A stretch of DNA of 33,197 nt from Patescibacteria group bacterium (GCA_028716725.1 JAQUPG010000003.1:75512-108708), one strand, 5' to 3'; positions 7,129 to 15,147 are shown, counted from the stretch's first letter. Notes: generated by a model from the letters alone, not told the origin. Made by a program: numbers and translations.

Positions 7129-8691
7129 ATGGTTAAGAAAAGAAAAAATAAAAAACAAACTGTTTGGTTTGTGGCGGAAAGAATCCCGGATGTAAACTAT
7201 ATTATGACCTATAATATTTTTATTGGTTATGGCAAACGTTTTAAGGAGCAAGGCTTGGGGGATTATCTGAAACAGTTATTATGGGTAATAAAGGACGGAG
7301 TTTTTAATCTTTGCTATGCGCGAGAAGAATTCGACGGGTTGGTTAAGCGTATTTTTGCCAAAGCCACGAATGATTTAGCTTGGTTAGCTAAGATAAATAA
7401 AGAAGTGGAAATTTTTGCTAGAGAATATTTAGTTTTTTCCAAATCTTTATTAAAACTTGATTTAAAAAGATTATCTAACAGGCAGTTGATAGAAAAATTT
7501 AACCAATTGCTTGAATTTCAAATTAGAAGCCATAGCTATGCTCAAGCTACAACTTGGTTAATTGATGCTGATTATCAATTATTTTCCAATTATCTTTTTA
7601 ATTATCTAAAAGAAAAAATCAGGCAGAATAAACTGAAGTTTGAGCTATCTAGTGTTTTTTCTACTATTACTACTCCCCTCTCCCCTAGTTTTGTAGAAAT
7701 TGAAAACCAGGAAAGCTTAAAGATAGCTTATGAGATTTTTAAGGATAAAGGCACTTGCCTAATTTTTAAGAAGAATGATAACGTTTCCAAAATAGAGGCG
7801 GAACTTAAAAAGCAGAAGCCCGCCCTGCTTAAAAAACTAAAAAATCACCAGAAAAAATGGTTTTGGCTCCATCATAGTTACCGCGGTCCAGTTTTAGAGC
7901 TTGATTATTTTCTGCAGGTTTGGCAGGGCCTAATTAAGGAAGGGAAAATTAGGCAGTATCTGAAAGAATCGAAAACTAAATATGAAAAGCTGAAAAAGGA
8001 GCAAAAAAATTTGTTGAAAAAATTGAAATTTGACGTAAAGCACGAAGAACTTTTTAGGCAGGCCCGCTATATTGTCTGGCTAAAAGCTTACCGGAAGGAT
8101 TGTATGTATTTTGGCGCTTATGTGGCTAACCAGTTTGTAAAAGAAATTGCTCGCCGGTTGTTTATAAGCTATAAGCAGGCGGAATTTATGACGAGGGAAG
8201 AATTCGGTCGGGCGTTGCTGGCTGGCAAATATAGCACTAAAGAGTTGGACGAGCGGCCTAAGTTTTCCGTTATGCACGGCACCTGGAATAAAGTTTACGT
8301 TTATTCCGGGAAAAAAGCGTACGATTTTTTAAAAAAGACAAAGTGGGAAAAAGAAAAAATTAAAAAAGTTGATGAGCTGACGGGCCAGACCGCCTCGCCG
8401 GGCAAAGCCCGGGGGGTAGTAAAAATTATAGAAACTATAGAAGATATGCCGAAGATGGAGTCAGGTGATATTATGTTGTCCGAGACCACTTATCCGGCTT
8501 TGGTGCCGGCCATGAAAAAAGCCGCGGCTATTGTCACTAATGTCGGCGGCTTAACTTGCCACGCCGCGATTGTGGCCCGGGAATTAAAAATCCCCTGCGT
8601 GGTCGGGACGAAAATCGCCACCAAGGTTTTAAAAGATGGGGATAAAGTAGAAGTAGATGCAAGTAAGGGGGTTGTTAAAATTTTAAAGTAA
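7129..8691 (+). CDS. Swivel-domain protein of the PEP-utiliser family (no HTH)
   Basis: This 520-residue paralog lacks a DNA-binding head and starts with a Lys-rich stretch and TVWFVAERIPDVNYIM. The shared central domain shows TTPLSPSF, H240 in HQKKWFWLHHSYRGPVLELD, and EIARRLFISYKQAEFMTREE from 339. The swivel domain follows: GKARGVVKII, GGLTCHAAIVARELKIPCVV with acceptor His-478, and DGDKVEVDASKGVVKIL at the end. It starts 9 bases after the previous stop, so the two are one operon. The N-terminal 160 residues are unlike those of its neighbours and may bind a different partner or substrate. No ATP-binding or PEP-barrel domain is present, so it cannot be a complete PEP synthase. Confidence 0.82.
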   Translation: MVKKRKNKKQTVWFVAERIPDVNYIMTYNIFIGYGKRFKEQGLGDYLKQLLWVIKDGVFNLCYAREEFDGLVKRIFAKATNDLAWLAKINKEVEIFAREYLVFSKSLLKLDLKRLSNRQLIEKFNQLLEFQIRSHSYAQATTWLIDADYQLFSNYLFNYLKEKIRQNKLKFELSSVFSTITTPLSPSFVEIENQESLKIAYEIFKDKGTCLIFKKNDNVSKIEAELKKQKPALLKKLKNHQKKWFWLHHSYRGPVLELDYFLQVWQGLIKEGKIRQYLKESKTKYEKLKKEQKNLLKKLKFDVKHEELFRQARYIVWLKAYRKDCMYFGAYVANQFVKEIARRLFISYKQAEFMTREEFGRALLAGKYSTKELDERPKFSVMHGTWNKVYVYSGKKAYDFLKKTKWEKEKIKKVDELTGQTASPGKARGVVKIIETIEDMPKMESGDIMLSETTYPALVPAMKKAAAIVTNVGGLTCHAAIVARELKIPCVVGTKIATKVLKDGDKVEVDASKGVVKILK

Positions 8692-8693
8692 TT

Positions 8694-10166
8694 ATGAAGA
8701 TTCCTTTTAATAAAAAATGGACGGTTATAGAAAAAGAAGATTATGCTAATTATCTCTTTGTCGCTTCGGCCTGGGAAAGCTTCACAATTGTGAATAAAAA
8801 ATTTGGTTTTGAAAATTGTGATTGGCTGGCTGCCGAGTATAATAATAAAGCCTGCACTTTATTTTTACCGCTTGATGTTAATCAATCTATTTCAAAAAAA
8901 TTTCTTGAAACAATTTTTTCAAGTCCCGGCTTATGGGTCAATTTGCATCGGGAGAGCATACAGTACGCAAAAAAGCTTAAGGTATTAGCGGATAATATCA
9001 GAAGAAAAGATTTCAAAAACATTCCGGCGACGGAAATTGTCAAATATATTGATAATTTTGAAAAAGTGCAGATAGAAAACCATGCAAGGCGAGGGCCGAT
9101 GTTTATGATAGAGGCAAAAGATAATTTATTTTCAAATTATTTAATTGAATATTTGAAGGAGAAAGCCACGGATTTAAAAATCAAAACCGCGGCGGCGGAA
9201 GCTTTCAGGATATTAACAACCCCGGCAGGACAGTCAGCTTTAAAAGAACAAAAAAAAGACATGATTAGGATTGCGTTATTAAGAAATAAAAAAATTCAGG
9301 AAGCCTCTCTTAAACGGCATGCGAACAAATATGAGTGGCTCGAATACGGTTTGCAGGGTCGGAAATTAAATTTTGAATATTTTAAAAATGAGCTGAAAGA
9401 GATTAAGAAAAGAGGCGTTCGGAAGCTCCAAAGCGAGTTTAGAAACGAAAAGAAAACTCTAAAATTAAAACAAGCTGAAATAATAAGCCGATTCGGGATA
9501 CATGGCATGCATCGGAAGCTGTTTGAAATTGCCCGGGATTCCACTTATGCGAAGGCCGTAAGCAAAGATGCCCAGTTTTATTCGTATTTTGCCACGGAAA
9601 ATTTATTTTTGGAAATCGGGCGGAGAATAAATTTGTCCTTGGAACAAATTAGATTTTTAACTTTCAGTGAAATAAAAAAAGCGCTTTTCGCCAAAAAAAA
9701 TTTTGGCGAGCTCGCCAACCGGCGCATGAAGTATAGTCTGCATTTTTCAAGCAAAGGGAAAACGATTTTTTTTGAAAATGGCAAAGCGAAGAGAATAAGG
9801 ACGAAATTAAAATTTGACGAAAACAGGCAAAATTTAAAAGTATTTAATTCCTTCCAGGGCAGCCCGGCTTATCAGGGCAGGGCAATAGGAAAAGTAAAGA
9901 TTATTAATACGACCCAGGAGATGATAAAAATGCATAAAGGGGATATATTAGTTTCACACATGACTAATCCGGACATTGTACCGGTAATGAAAATGGCGGC
10001 AGCGATCGTTACGGATCTGGGCGGAATCACCTGCCACGCCGCTATTGTTTCGCGCGAATTAAAAGTTCCCTGTGTAATCGGAACAAAATTTGCGACTAGG
10101 GTTTTGAAAGATGGGGATAGAATAGAAGTTGATGCGAATAAGGGGATTGTTAAGATAATTAAATAG
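8694..10166 (+). CDS. Swivel-domain protein of the PEP-utiliser family (no HTH)
   Basis: The 490-residue paralog starts two bases after the previous stop. After a distinct N-terminus (about 1-160) it has the common central domain: LTTPAGQSALKEQKK, H209 in HANKYEWLEYGLQGRKLNFE, EIGRRINLSLEQIRFLTFSE. The swivel domain has GRAIGKVKII, GGITCHAAIVSRELKVPCVI with acceptor His-448, and DGDRIEVDANKGIVKII. It shares the TCHAAIV form of the acceptor motif with the preceding gene. Role unknown; I infer that it is a phospho-acceptor or phosphotransferase subunit that needs a separate ATP-dependent kinase. Confidence 0.82.
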   Translation: MKIPFNKKWTVIEKEDYANYLFVASAWESFTIVNKKFGFENCDWLAAEYNNKACTLFLPLDVNQSISKKFLETIFSSPGLWVNLHRESIQYAKKLKVLADNIRRKDFKNIPATEIVKYIDNFEKVQIENHARRGPMFMIEAKDNLFSNYLIEYLKEKATDLKIKTAAAEAFRILTTPAGQSALKEQKKDMIRIALLRNKKIQEASLKRHANKYEWLEYGLQGRKLNFEYFKNELKEIKKRGVRKLQSEFRNEKKTLKLKQAEIISRFGIHGMHRKLFEIARDSTYAKAVSKDAQFYSYFATENLFLEIGRRINLSLEQIRFLTFSEIKKALFAKKNFGELANRRMKYSLHFSSKGKTIFFENGKAKRIRTKLKFDENRQNLKVFNSFQGSPAYQGRAIGKVKIINTTQEMIKMHKGDILVSHMTNPDIVPVMKMAAAIVTDLGGITCHAAIVSRELKVPCVIGTKFATRVLKDGDRIEVDANKGIVKIIK

Positions 10167-10175
10167 ATAAATATC

Positions 10176-10775
10176 ATGATTAAACTTATTATTTTTGATT
10201 GCTACGGTTTGGTTTTAAATGAGGGTTATCCTAACACCGCTAAAGCTTTGGCGAAAAAATTCGGCGGCCGGTGGCAGGATTACCATAAAATTTTTTATCA
10301 TAAATATTTTAATTTAGCCGCCACCAGAAAGATTACGCAAAGAGAGGCTTGGCTTAAATCAATTAAACATTTTGGCTTGCCGGTTTCCTGGCAAGAAGCA
10401 AGGGATTTACATTATAACTTAATGAAATTAGACAAGCGGGCGGTTAAATTAAATTATGAGCTCAATAAAAGAGGTTATACAACCCTGCTTCTTTCAAAAA
10501 ATACCCGCAGCCAGATGGCAGACGTAACAAAAAAATTTGGATTAAAAAAAATATTTAAAAATATTATTAATACCTGGGAACTTAATCTGCCCAAGGCGAG
10601 CAGAGGGACCTTGGATTTGGTTTTAAAAAAGTTTAAGGTAAAACTGGGAGAAGTAATTTATATAGATGATAATGAGAGTAATTTGGTTGATGGCCGGAGG
10701 ATGGGTATAAAAACCATTTTAATAAAAGATTTTGAAAAGATGAAGAAAGAATTAAATCATTATCTTTATGGATAA
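10176..10775 (+). CDS. HAD-superfamily hydrolase
   Basis: The 199 residues show all four HAD motifs: IIFDCYGLV (nucleophile Asp-8), LLLSKNT (Ser-107), Lys-140 in LNLPKAS, and YIDDNESN (Asp-164/165). The second motif-I Asp used by phosphatases is Tyr-10; a DxYG motif is typical of the haloacid-dehalogenase branch, so phosphatase activity is not assured. The C-terminal region (GVVIYIDDNESNLVDGRRMG-like) fits YihX/epoxide-hydrolase-N-type HADs as well. It lies inside the swivel array and its 3' end overlaps the next gene by 8 bases, which implies coupled translation and a related job, perhaps acting on the same phosphorylated product or protein. Confidence 0.8.
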   Translation: MIKLIIFDCYGLVLNEGYPNTAKALAKKFGGRWQDYHKIFYHKYFNLAATRKITQREAWLKSIKHFGLPVSWQEARDLHYNLMKLDKRAVKLNYELNKRGYTTLLLSKNTRSQMADVTKKFGLKKIFKNIINTWELNLPKASRGTLDLVLKKFKVKLGEVIYIDDNESNLVDGRRMGIKTILIKDFEKMKKELNHYLYG

Positions 10776-12252
10776 AGACGATTGGTTTATAGCTTCGCAG
10801 CACTCACAATTAAGCCCGTTTCCCAATTATCTTTCTGGAGAAGGCATAACGCATGAGATGAAAAAGTTATTTGGTTTTGGCTACAGAAAGGTTTTATTTA
10901 TTTTCCGGGATAATGATTTTTGGGGTTGTTTTTTAGAAAATGACTATGAAAGAGTGGCGGCCGGTTTATTTAAAGAACTAAAAAAGAATCCTAGTCTTTT
11001 TGAAGTTTTATCAAGCCGGGAGAGAGAATTAGGAAGATGTTTTTTGGGACTTATAAAAAAATGGGCGAAATTGGATTTAGAAAAAAATAGCAACGAAAAA
11101 TTGGCGGAATTCAGCCGACAATATGCGAAAAAATATAGGGAAATCTACGCAAATTATTTTATTATCCTTTCCGTAGAGCAAATTCTGACTAAATACCTTC
11201 GCGATTTTCTCTTTAAAAAATTTAAGGATAAAAAAATAGCTTCCGATTATTTTAATAAACTGACCACTGAACCCGCGGCTATGGTTAATAAACAGGAAGA
11301 AATTGCCGCTCTAAAACTGGCCATCAAAATAAAGCAAAACAAAAAATGGATTAAAATTTTAGAATCAAAAAAATCCCGGGAGCTGATAAGAAAAGACGGG
11401 AAATTATTTCGCCTGATAAAAAATCATGAAAAAAATTGGTTTTGGTTGACTCGTGATTATGAAGGAGAAATTTTAACTTTTTTTGATTTTGTTGAACGGA
11501 TAAAAAGCCACCTTAGACTAGACCCGGCTAAAAAATTAGAAAAAATTAATCATGAATTAGCGGTTTTAGCGCGGGAAACCAAAAGGATAAAAATTAACGA
11601 CAAATATTGGAAATTTTTTAAAGCCATGCGGGACGGCATTTATCTCAAAGAGTTGAGAAAAAGCATTGTTTCCCAATCCCTTTATTATTTTGACCCGGTT
11701 TTGTCGGAAATCGCCCGCCGCGGTAAAATTAGCTTAAAGCAAGCCAGGTTTCTTCTGACCAGGGAAATCGTGGAGATGCTTTTAAAAAACAAAAATTTTT
11801 CTTCGGTTCTAAATGAACGTATTAAATTATCCCTTTATCTTGCTTCTGGCGGCACCACTAAAGTAATTTCCGGGAGGCCAGCCGAGAGGATTTTTAAAAA
11901 AATATATAAAGTCCCTAAAAATATAAAAGAATTTAAAGGCTTGCCGGTTTCTTCGGGGAAAGCTAGGGGTAGAGTAAAAATAGTAAAAGATTCGTCAGAA
12001 ATTAATAAGGTAAAGCCGGGCGATATCATTATTACGGGCCAAGCCACCCCGGCTTTTTCCAGAGCCGTAGCTATTGCGGCCGGTTTGATAGCGGAGGGCG
12101 GAACCGGGATTACTTCCCATCCCGCGACTTTGGCTCGGGAAGCTAAGATCCCTTGCGTCACTAATACGAAAATCGCGACAAAGGTTTTAAAAGACGGGGA
12201 TAGGGTGGAAATTGATGGGGACAGGGGAATTGTTAAAATTTTAAAGACATGA
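10768..12252 (+). CDS. Swivel-domain protein of the PEP-utiliser family (no HTH)
   Basis: This 494-residue paralog overlaps the HAD gene by 8 bases and the next gene by 4. Its N-terminus (MDKDDWFIASQHSQLSPFP) is again distinct. The central domain shows LTTEPAAMVNKQEE, H220 in HEKNWFWLTRDYEGEILTFF, and EIARRGKISLKQARFLLTRE. The swivel is the most altered in the acceptor loop: EGGTGITSHPATLAREAKIP instead of GGVTSHAAIVxRE, but the acceptor His-451 is kept, followed by DGDRVEIDGDRGIVKIL. The extra Gly-Thr in the loop could change partner choice. No kinase domain is present. Confidence 0.82.
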   Translation: MDKDDWFIASQHSQLSPFPNYLSGEGITHEMKKLFGFGYRKVLFIFRDNDFWGCFLENDYERVAAGLFKELKKNPSLFEVLSSRERELGRCFLGLIKKWAKLDLEKNSNEKLAEFSRQYAKKYREIYANYFIILSVEQILTKYLRDFLFKKFKDKKIASDYFNKLTTEPAAMVNKQEEIAALKLAIKIKQNKKWIKILESKKSRELIRKDGKLFRLIKNHEKNWFWLTRDYEGEILTFFDFVERIKSHLRLDPAKKLEKINHELAVLARETKRIKINDKYWKFFKAMRDGIYLKELRKSIVSQSLYYFDPVLSEIARRGKISLKQARFLLTREIVEMLLKNKNFSSVLNERIKLSLYLASGGTTKVISGRPAERIFKKIYKVPKNIKEFKGLPVSSGKARGRVKIVKDSSEINKVKPGDIIITGQATPAFSRAVAIAAGLIAEGGTGITSHPATLAREAKIPCVTNTKIATKVLKDGDRVEIDGDRGIVKILKT

Positions 12253-12596
12253 GAAAAGAATTAAAAAACAATTTTTCTAAGAAATTATCAGGCATCGTAG
12301 CAGCGCCCGGGAAAGCTAAAAGCAAAGTGAGAATTGTAAAAACCGCTAAAGATAAAAATAAAGTAGTTAAAGGCGATATTGTGGTTATGCCCGATTCGAA
12401 CATGAAATTATTGCCAACCTTGCGCAGCCAGATTGCCGGTTTTATTATTGAAAGGGGCAGTTTAACCTGCCACGTCGCGACTTTCGCCAGAGAAGCAAGA
12501 AAACCCTGCCTGGTGAACGTTAAAAATGTTATGAAGATTTTAAAAGACGGGGATGAAGTTGTGATTGATGGAGCGAAAATTTCGATTGCTGGATAA
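12249..12596 (+). CDS. Stand-alone phosphohistidine swivel domain
   Basis: The 115-residue protein is essentially only the swivel domain: AAPGKAKSKVRIVKTA, KGDIVVMPDSNMKLLP, then GSLTCHVATFAREARKPCLV with His-75 at the acceptor position, and KDGDEVVIDGAK. Its ATG overlaps the preceding stop codon in an ATGA arrangement, so the two are translationally coupled. A free swivel would be the analogue of HPr in the sugar phosphotransferase system: a small diffusible phosphocarrier. That role is inferred. It ends the tight plus-strand array. Confidence 0.8.
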   Translation: MRKELKNNFSKKLSGIVAAPGKAKSKVRIVKTAKDKNKVVKGDIVVMPDSNMKLLPTLRSQIAGFIIERGSLTCHVATFAREARKPCLVNVKNVMKILKDGDEVVIDGAKISIAG

Positions 12597-12610
12597 CTGG
12601 ATAATTTATG

Positions 12611-12690
12611 CCTCACTCCGCTCTTTTTCCCTCTCCTAGATAATACCTCACCCTCCCGGCCTCCCTCTCCTAGTCAGGAGAGGGAGGGGC
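12611..12690. repeat. GC-rich palindromic repeat left of the DUF559 gene
   Basis: CCTCACC is followed by a 12-bp stem, CCTCCCTCTCCT (12660-12671) with AGGAGAGGGAGG (12676-12687). A partial copy (CCTCACTCCGCTC to CCCTCTCCTAG) precedes it. An inverted relative lies right after the gene at 13056-13109. Confidence 0.8.
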
Positions 12691-12697
12691 AAAAATT

Positions 12698-13072
12698 ATG
12701 TCAGGAAATACAAAAATATTATATATAGCTAAAGCGCTTCGGCAGGATATGACCAAAGCCGAAAAAATACTTTGGGGAGAATTAAGGGACAGAAAATTAG
12801 GTTTTAGATTTAGGCGGCAGGAGCCATTGGTTTTGGGAGTTTATAATTTTATTGCTGATTTTTATTGCCCTGAAAAGAAATTAATTATAGAAGTTGATGG
12901 TGGAGTTCATAATAAAAGGGAGATAAAAGAAATGGACTTAATTAGAGAAGATATTTTAAAACAAGCCGGCTATAAAATTATAAGATTTAAAAATAAAGAA
13001 GTTGAGAATAATATAGAAACAGTTTTAAATAAGATAAAAGATGAATTAATTGATTCCCCCTCCCCTGACTAG
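12698..13072 (+). CDS. DUF559 (Vsr-like) endonuclease domain protein
   Basis: The 124 residues match the DUF559 family of small PD-(D/E)XK/Vsr-like nucleases: LRQDMTKAEKILWGELRDRK, LGFRFRRQEPL, then FIADFYCPEKKLIIEVDGGV with the catalytic Asp and the E-V-D core, and DILKQAGYKIIRFKNKEV. The C-terminal residues DSPSPD and the TAG stop are supplied by the flanking GC-rich repeat. The gene therefore sits inside a pair of inverted repeats, as DUF559 genes often do. The cellular role is unknown; a link between the nuclease and spread of the repeats is an inference. Confidence 0.85.
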   Translation: MSGNTKILYIAKALRQDMTKAEKILWGELRDRKLGFRFRRQEPLVLGVYNFIADFYCPEKKLIIEVDGGVHNKREIKEMDLIREDILKQAGYKIIRFKNKEVENNIETVLNKIKDELIDSPSPD

Positions 13073-13109
13073 GGGAGGGGTCGGTGGCGAGGTATTGAGC
13101 TGGGTGAGG
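13056..13109. repeat. GC-rich palindromic repeat right of the DUF559 gene
   Basis: CCCCTCCCCT (13057-13066) and AGGGGAGGGG (13071-13080) form a 10-bp stem with loop GACT, followed by sequence ending GGTGAGG. Read on the minus strand it has the same order as the left copy: CCTCACC, then stem with AGTC loop. Confidence 0.8.
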
Positions 13110-13110
13110 T

Positions 13111-13170
13111 GAAAATAAAAAAGGACCGTCTTCTAAAAGCAAAGTTTCTTGCTTAAGAAAATCGGTCCTT
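13111..13170 (-). terminator. Terminator of the histidine-phosphatase-like gene
   Basis: AAGGACCG (13121-13128) pairs with CGGTCCTT (13163-13170), with an inner AAGCAA/TTGCTT stem. On the minus strand it is followed by TTTTTTATTTTC, a good intrinsic terminator. Confidence 0.8.
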
Positions 13171-13190
13171 ATAGTCGTTGTGTTGAAAGA

Positions 13191-13751
13191 TCAGGTCGCG
13201 ATGAGAATTTCGGTGACGGTGATGTTGCCCTCGTCGTCCTGTTCGAGCATGATGCCCTCGCAGGAAGCGAGTTTGAGGGTCGCGGCGTCGGGATACCCGA
13301 AGATCTTGGCCGTCATTTCCACCAGAGGCGAATGGTGAAAGAGAAGCCCGTGCCCGTCATCCTCGATTTTCTCGAAGGCCCCTTCGGTTGCGGCTCTGAG
13401 GTCGCTCTCGACCGTCATGAGTTCGGGAGTGGAAAGGATCATGCGGAGCGCGGCGTACAGGCTTCCGGCTGTCTTGACCTTTTCCAGGAGTCCCTTGGCT
13501 TTCCAGCCGTTGAACATCTCGGAGCTGCCGAATCTTTTATCGGCCTCGTGGACGTGAGCCCTGATGCCATTTGCGCCCATGGCGCCGGCGAGAGTCTGGC
13601 CAGTTCGGCTGCAGAGAGATCCGACGAAAGCGTCGGTTATGCCTTCGGGATCGGTAACGAGAATTTCGTCCTCGAAACGTTTGAGTCCGGCCTCGCTGGC
13701 TTCATCGCCGTTCTTGTCGGTGTGTCTTCTCACCTGAAGACGTTTTGACAT
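13191..13751 (-). CDS. Histidine phosphatase superfamily protein (probable)
   Basis: The 186-residue protein shows a degenerate phosphoglycerate-mutase/SixA pattern: QVRRHTDKNGDEASEAGLKR with the RH motif at Arg-9/His-10, SLCSRTGQTLAGA resembling the SxLxRAxQTA helix, a Glu in MTVESDL, and a second His in LLFHHSPLVEM (His-139/140). Family members transfer phosphate to the first His; SixA removes phosphate from protein phosphohistidine. The start is fixed by an AAGGAG ribosome site six bases before the ATG. Base composition is clearly GC-richer than that of neighbours, which suggests transfer. Next to six phosphohistidine proteins, a role as their phosphatase is tempting but unproven. Confidence 0.6.
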   Translation of the reverse strand: MSKRLQVRRHTDKNGDEASEAGLKRFEDEILVTDPEGITDAFVGSLCSRTGQTLAGAMGANGIRAHVHEADKRFGSSEMFNGWKAKGLLEKVKTAGSLYAALRMILSTPELMTVESDLRAATEGAFEKIEDDGHGLLFHHSPLVEMTAKIFGYPDAATLKLASCEGIMLEQDDEGNITVTEILIAT

Positions 13752-13835
13752 GAGTTACTCCTTTCGGAAAAATAGTGTGAACGTAAAGTGACAGAAAATG
13801 TTGCTGTTGTGTGAATAACAGGTTAAAGATGAAGT

Positions 13836-14030
13836 TTATTTTTCTTCTTCTTCGTATTCAATCGTGGCAATGGTTGGACCGCCACGTCCAGGAGTATTTT
13901 CGTCCTCCATAAATGTCACACTAGTCACTTTGACTGTGAGACCTTTAGCACGACGATTACTTATAAACCACTCTTTTACCGCTGTTTCAAGTTCATCTGT
14001 ATCGAGAGTTGCTGTAAAGTTTTTTGCCAT
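13836..14030 (-). CDS. Small protein of unknown function
   Basis: This 64-residue protein (MAKNFTATLDTDELETAVKE to the acidic end YEEEEK) is not one I recognise. The longer start at 14045 is rejected because that ATG is part of the ribosome-binding site: GGAGG (14039-14043) lies eight bases before the ATG at 14030. The sequence looks like a compact alpha/beta fold: a helix (TDELETAVKEWFISNRR) and two strands (LTVKVTSVTF, PTIATIEYE). It is oriented with the histidine-phosphatase-like gene, 84 bases upstream of it, and both have strong Shine-Dalgarno sites, so they may be co-transcribed or have arrived together. Confidence 0.65.
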   Translation of the reverse strand: MAKNFTATLDTDELETAVKEWFISNRRAKGLTVKVTSVTFMEDENTPGRGGPTIATIEYEEEEK

Positions 14031-14104
14031 GGGGTTTTCCTCCAATTTATAGTGTTAAAATGTAATGTGCAATTAATATATAATTATATCACACATTAAA
14101 AATT

Positions 14105-15079
14105 ATGTCAAGTAAAAAACAAGAATTTATTAAAAATTTCTCTAATTTAAGCAAAAAAGACGTGGGAATTGCCGGTGGCAAAGGCGCTTCTTTAGGGGAA
14201 ATGACAAAAGCCGGTCTTTCTGTGCCGCCCGGGTTCGTAATTCTGGCTCCGGCCTTTGATTATTTTATGGAAAATACGCCAAAGTCTCCGGCTAACCAGA
14301 CTGGCCTGGATATAGAAGCCCAGATTTCCAAAGTTAATTATGACGACACCAATTCCATTGACCAGGCCTCAAACGTTATCCGCGATATTATGCAGGATAC
14401 AATGATTCCCGGGCCTTTAGCTCGAGAAATTACAGCCGAGTTTAAAAAGTTAAAAGCTCAATACGTGGCAGTTAGGTCTTCGGCAACGGCCGAAGATTCG
14501 TCTGTGGCTTCCTGGGCCGGAGAACTGGAAACTTATCTTAATACCGAAGAGAAAAGCTTGCTTGCTAACGTAAAAAAATGCTGGTCATCCCTTTTTACCC
14601 CGAGGGCGATTTTTTACCGTTTTGAAAAAAAATTAGTTGACCAGCAAGTCTCCGTGGCGGTTGTGGTCCAGAAAATGGTCCAGTCGGAAATTTCCGGAAT
14701 TTGCTTTACCGTCCATCCGATTACGAAAGACAGGAACCAGATGGTAATCGAAGCCGGTTATGGCCTGGGCGAAGCCATTGTTTCCGGCCAGATTACCCCG
14801 GACACTTATGTGATTGATAAGCGGGATTTTAGCTTGTCTGATATAAACGTGGCCGAGCAGGAAAAAATGCTAATCAGAAATCCGAGGGGCGGCAATGTCT
14901 GGAAAAAAGTTCCGAAAGCGGAAAAAGATAAACAAACCCTGACCGGCAAAGAGATTGTAGAGCTGGCTGAGCTTTGCGCCAAAATTGAAAAGCATTATAG
15001 GAAGCCGCAGGATATAGAGTGGGCCTTGGAAAAAGGAAAATTTTATATAACCCAGTCCCGGCCGATTACGACTTTGTAG
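14105..15079 (+). CDS. Stand-alone ATP-grasp domain of PEP synthase type
   Basis: The 324 residues correspond to the N-terminal nucleotide-binding half of PEP synthase: GGKGASLGEM (24-33), VPPGFVI (40-46), VRSSATAEDS with Arg-124, SWAGELETYLN, QKMVQSEISGICFTVHP, AGYGLGEAIVSGQITPD, DIEWALEKGKFYITQSRP to 320. In complete enzymes this domain phosphorylates the swivel His from ATP. It stops at QSRPITTL, exactly where a swivel would start, and the swivel and PEP barrel are missing. Six swivel proteins without an ATP-grasp lie in the 11 kb upstream. I infer that it is their common kinase. Alternatively it is a remnant of a ppsA that lost its 3' half to the repeat at 15148-15275. Confidence 0.85.
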   Translation: MSSKKQEFIKNFSNLSKKDVGIAGGKGASLGEMTKAGLSVPPGFVILAPAFDYFMENTPKSPANQTGLDIEAQISKVNYDDTNSIDQASNVIRDIMQDTMIPGPLAREITAEFKKLKAQYVAVRSSATAEDSSVASWAGELETYLNTEEKSLLANVKKCWSSLFTPRAIFYRFEKKLVDQQVSVAVVVQKMVQSEISGICFTVHPITKDRNQMVIEAGYGLGEAIVSGQITPDTYVIDKRDFSLSDINVAEQEKMLIRNPRGGNVWKKVPKAEKDKQTLTGKEIVELAELCAKIEKHYRKPQDIEWALEKGKFYITQSRPITTL

Positions 15080-15147
15080 TAATAAAATAGTAAGAAACGT
15101 TAGCCTTAATTCATTTTTAGCCCAGGAGATGATTTAGCTTGCCGAGA

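Noticed and set aside
12611-13109. CRISPR array from the repeated GC-rich units
   Set aside because: Only two to three palindromic units in opposite orientation with a gene between them; no regular spacers and no cas genes.
13149-13748. 199-residue open frame on the plus strand over the histidine-phosphatase-like gene
   Set aside because: It is the complement of a GC-rich gene; the minus-strand frame has the RH and HH motifs, a good ribosome site and a terminator, the plus frame has none.
14105-15079. Full PEP synthase gene interrupted by a frameshift
   Set aside because: No swivel or barrel sequence follows in any frame before pnp; the 265 bases downstream are repeat and terminator.
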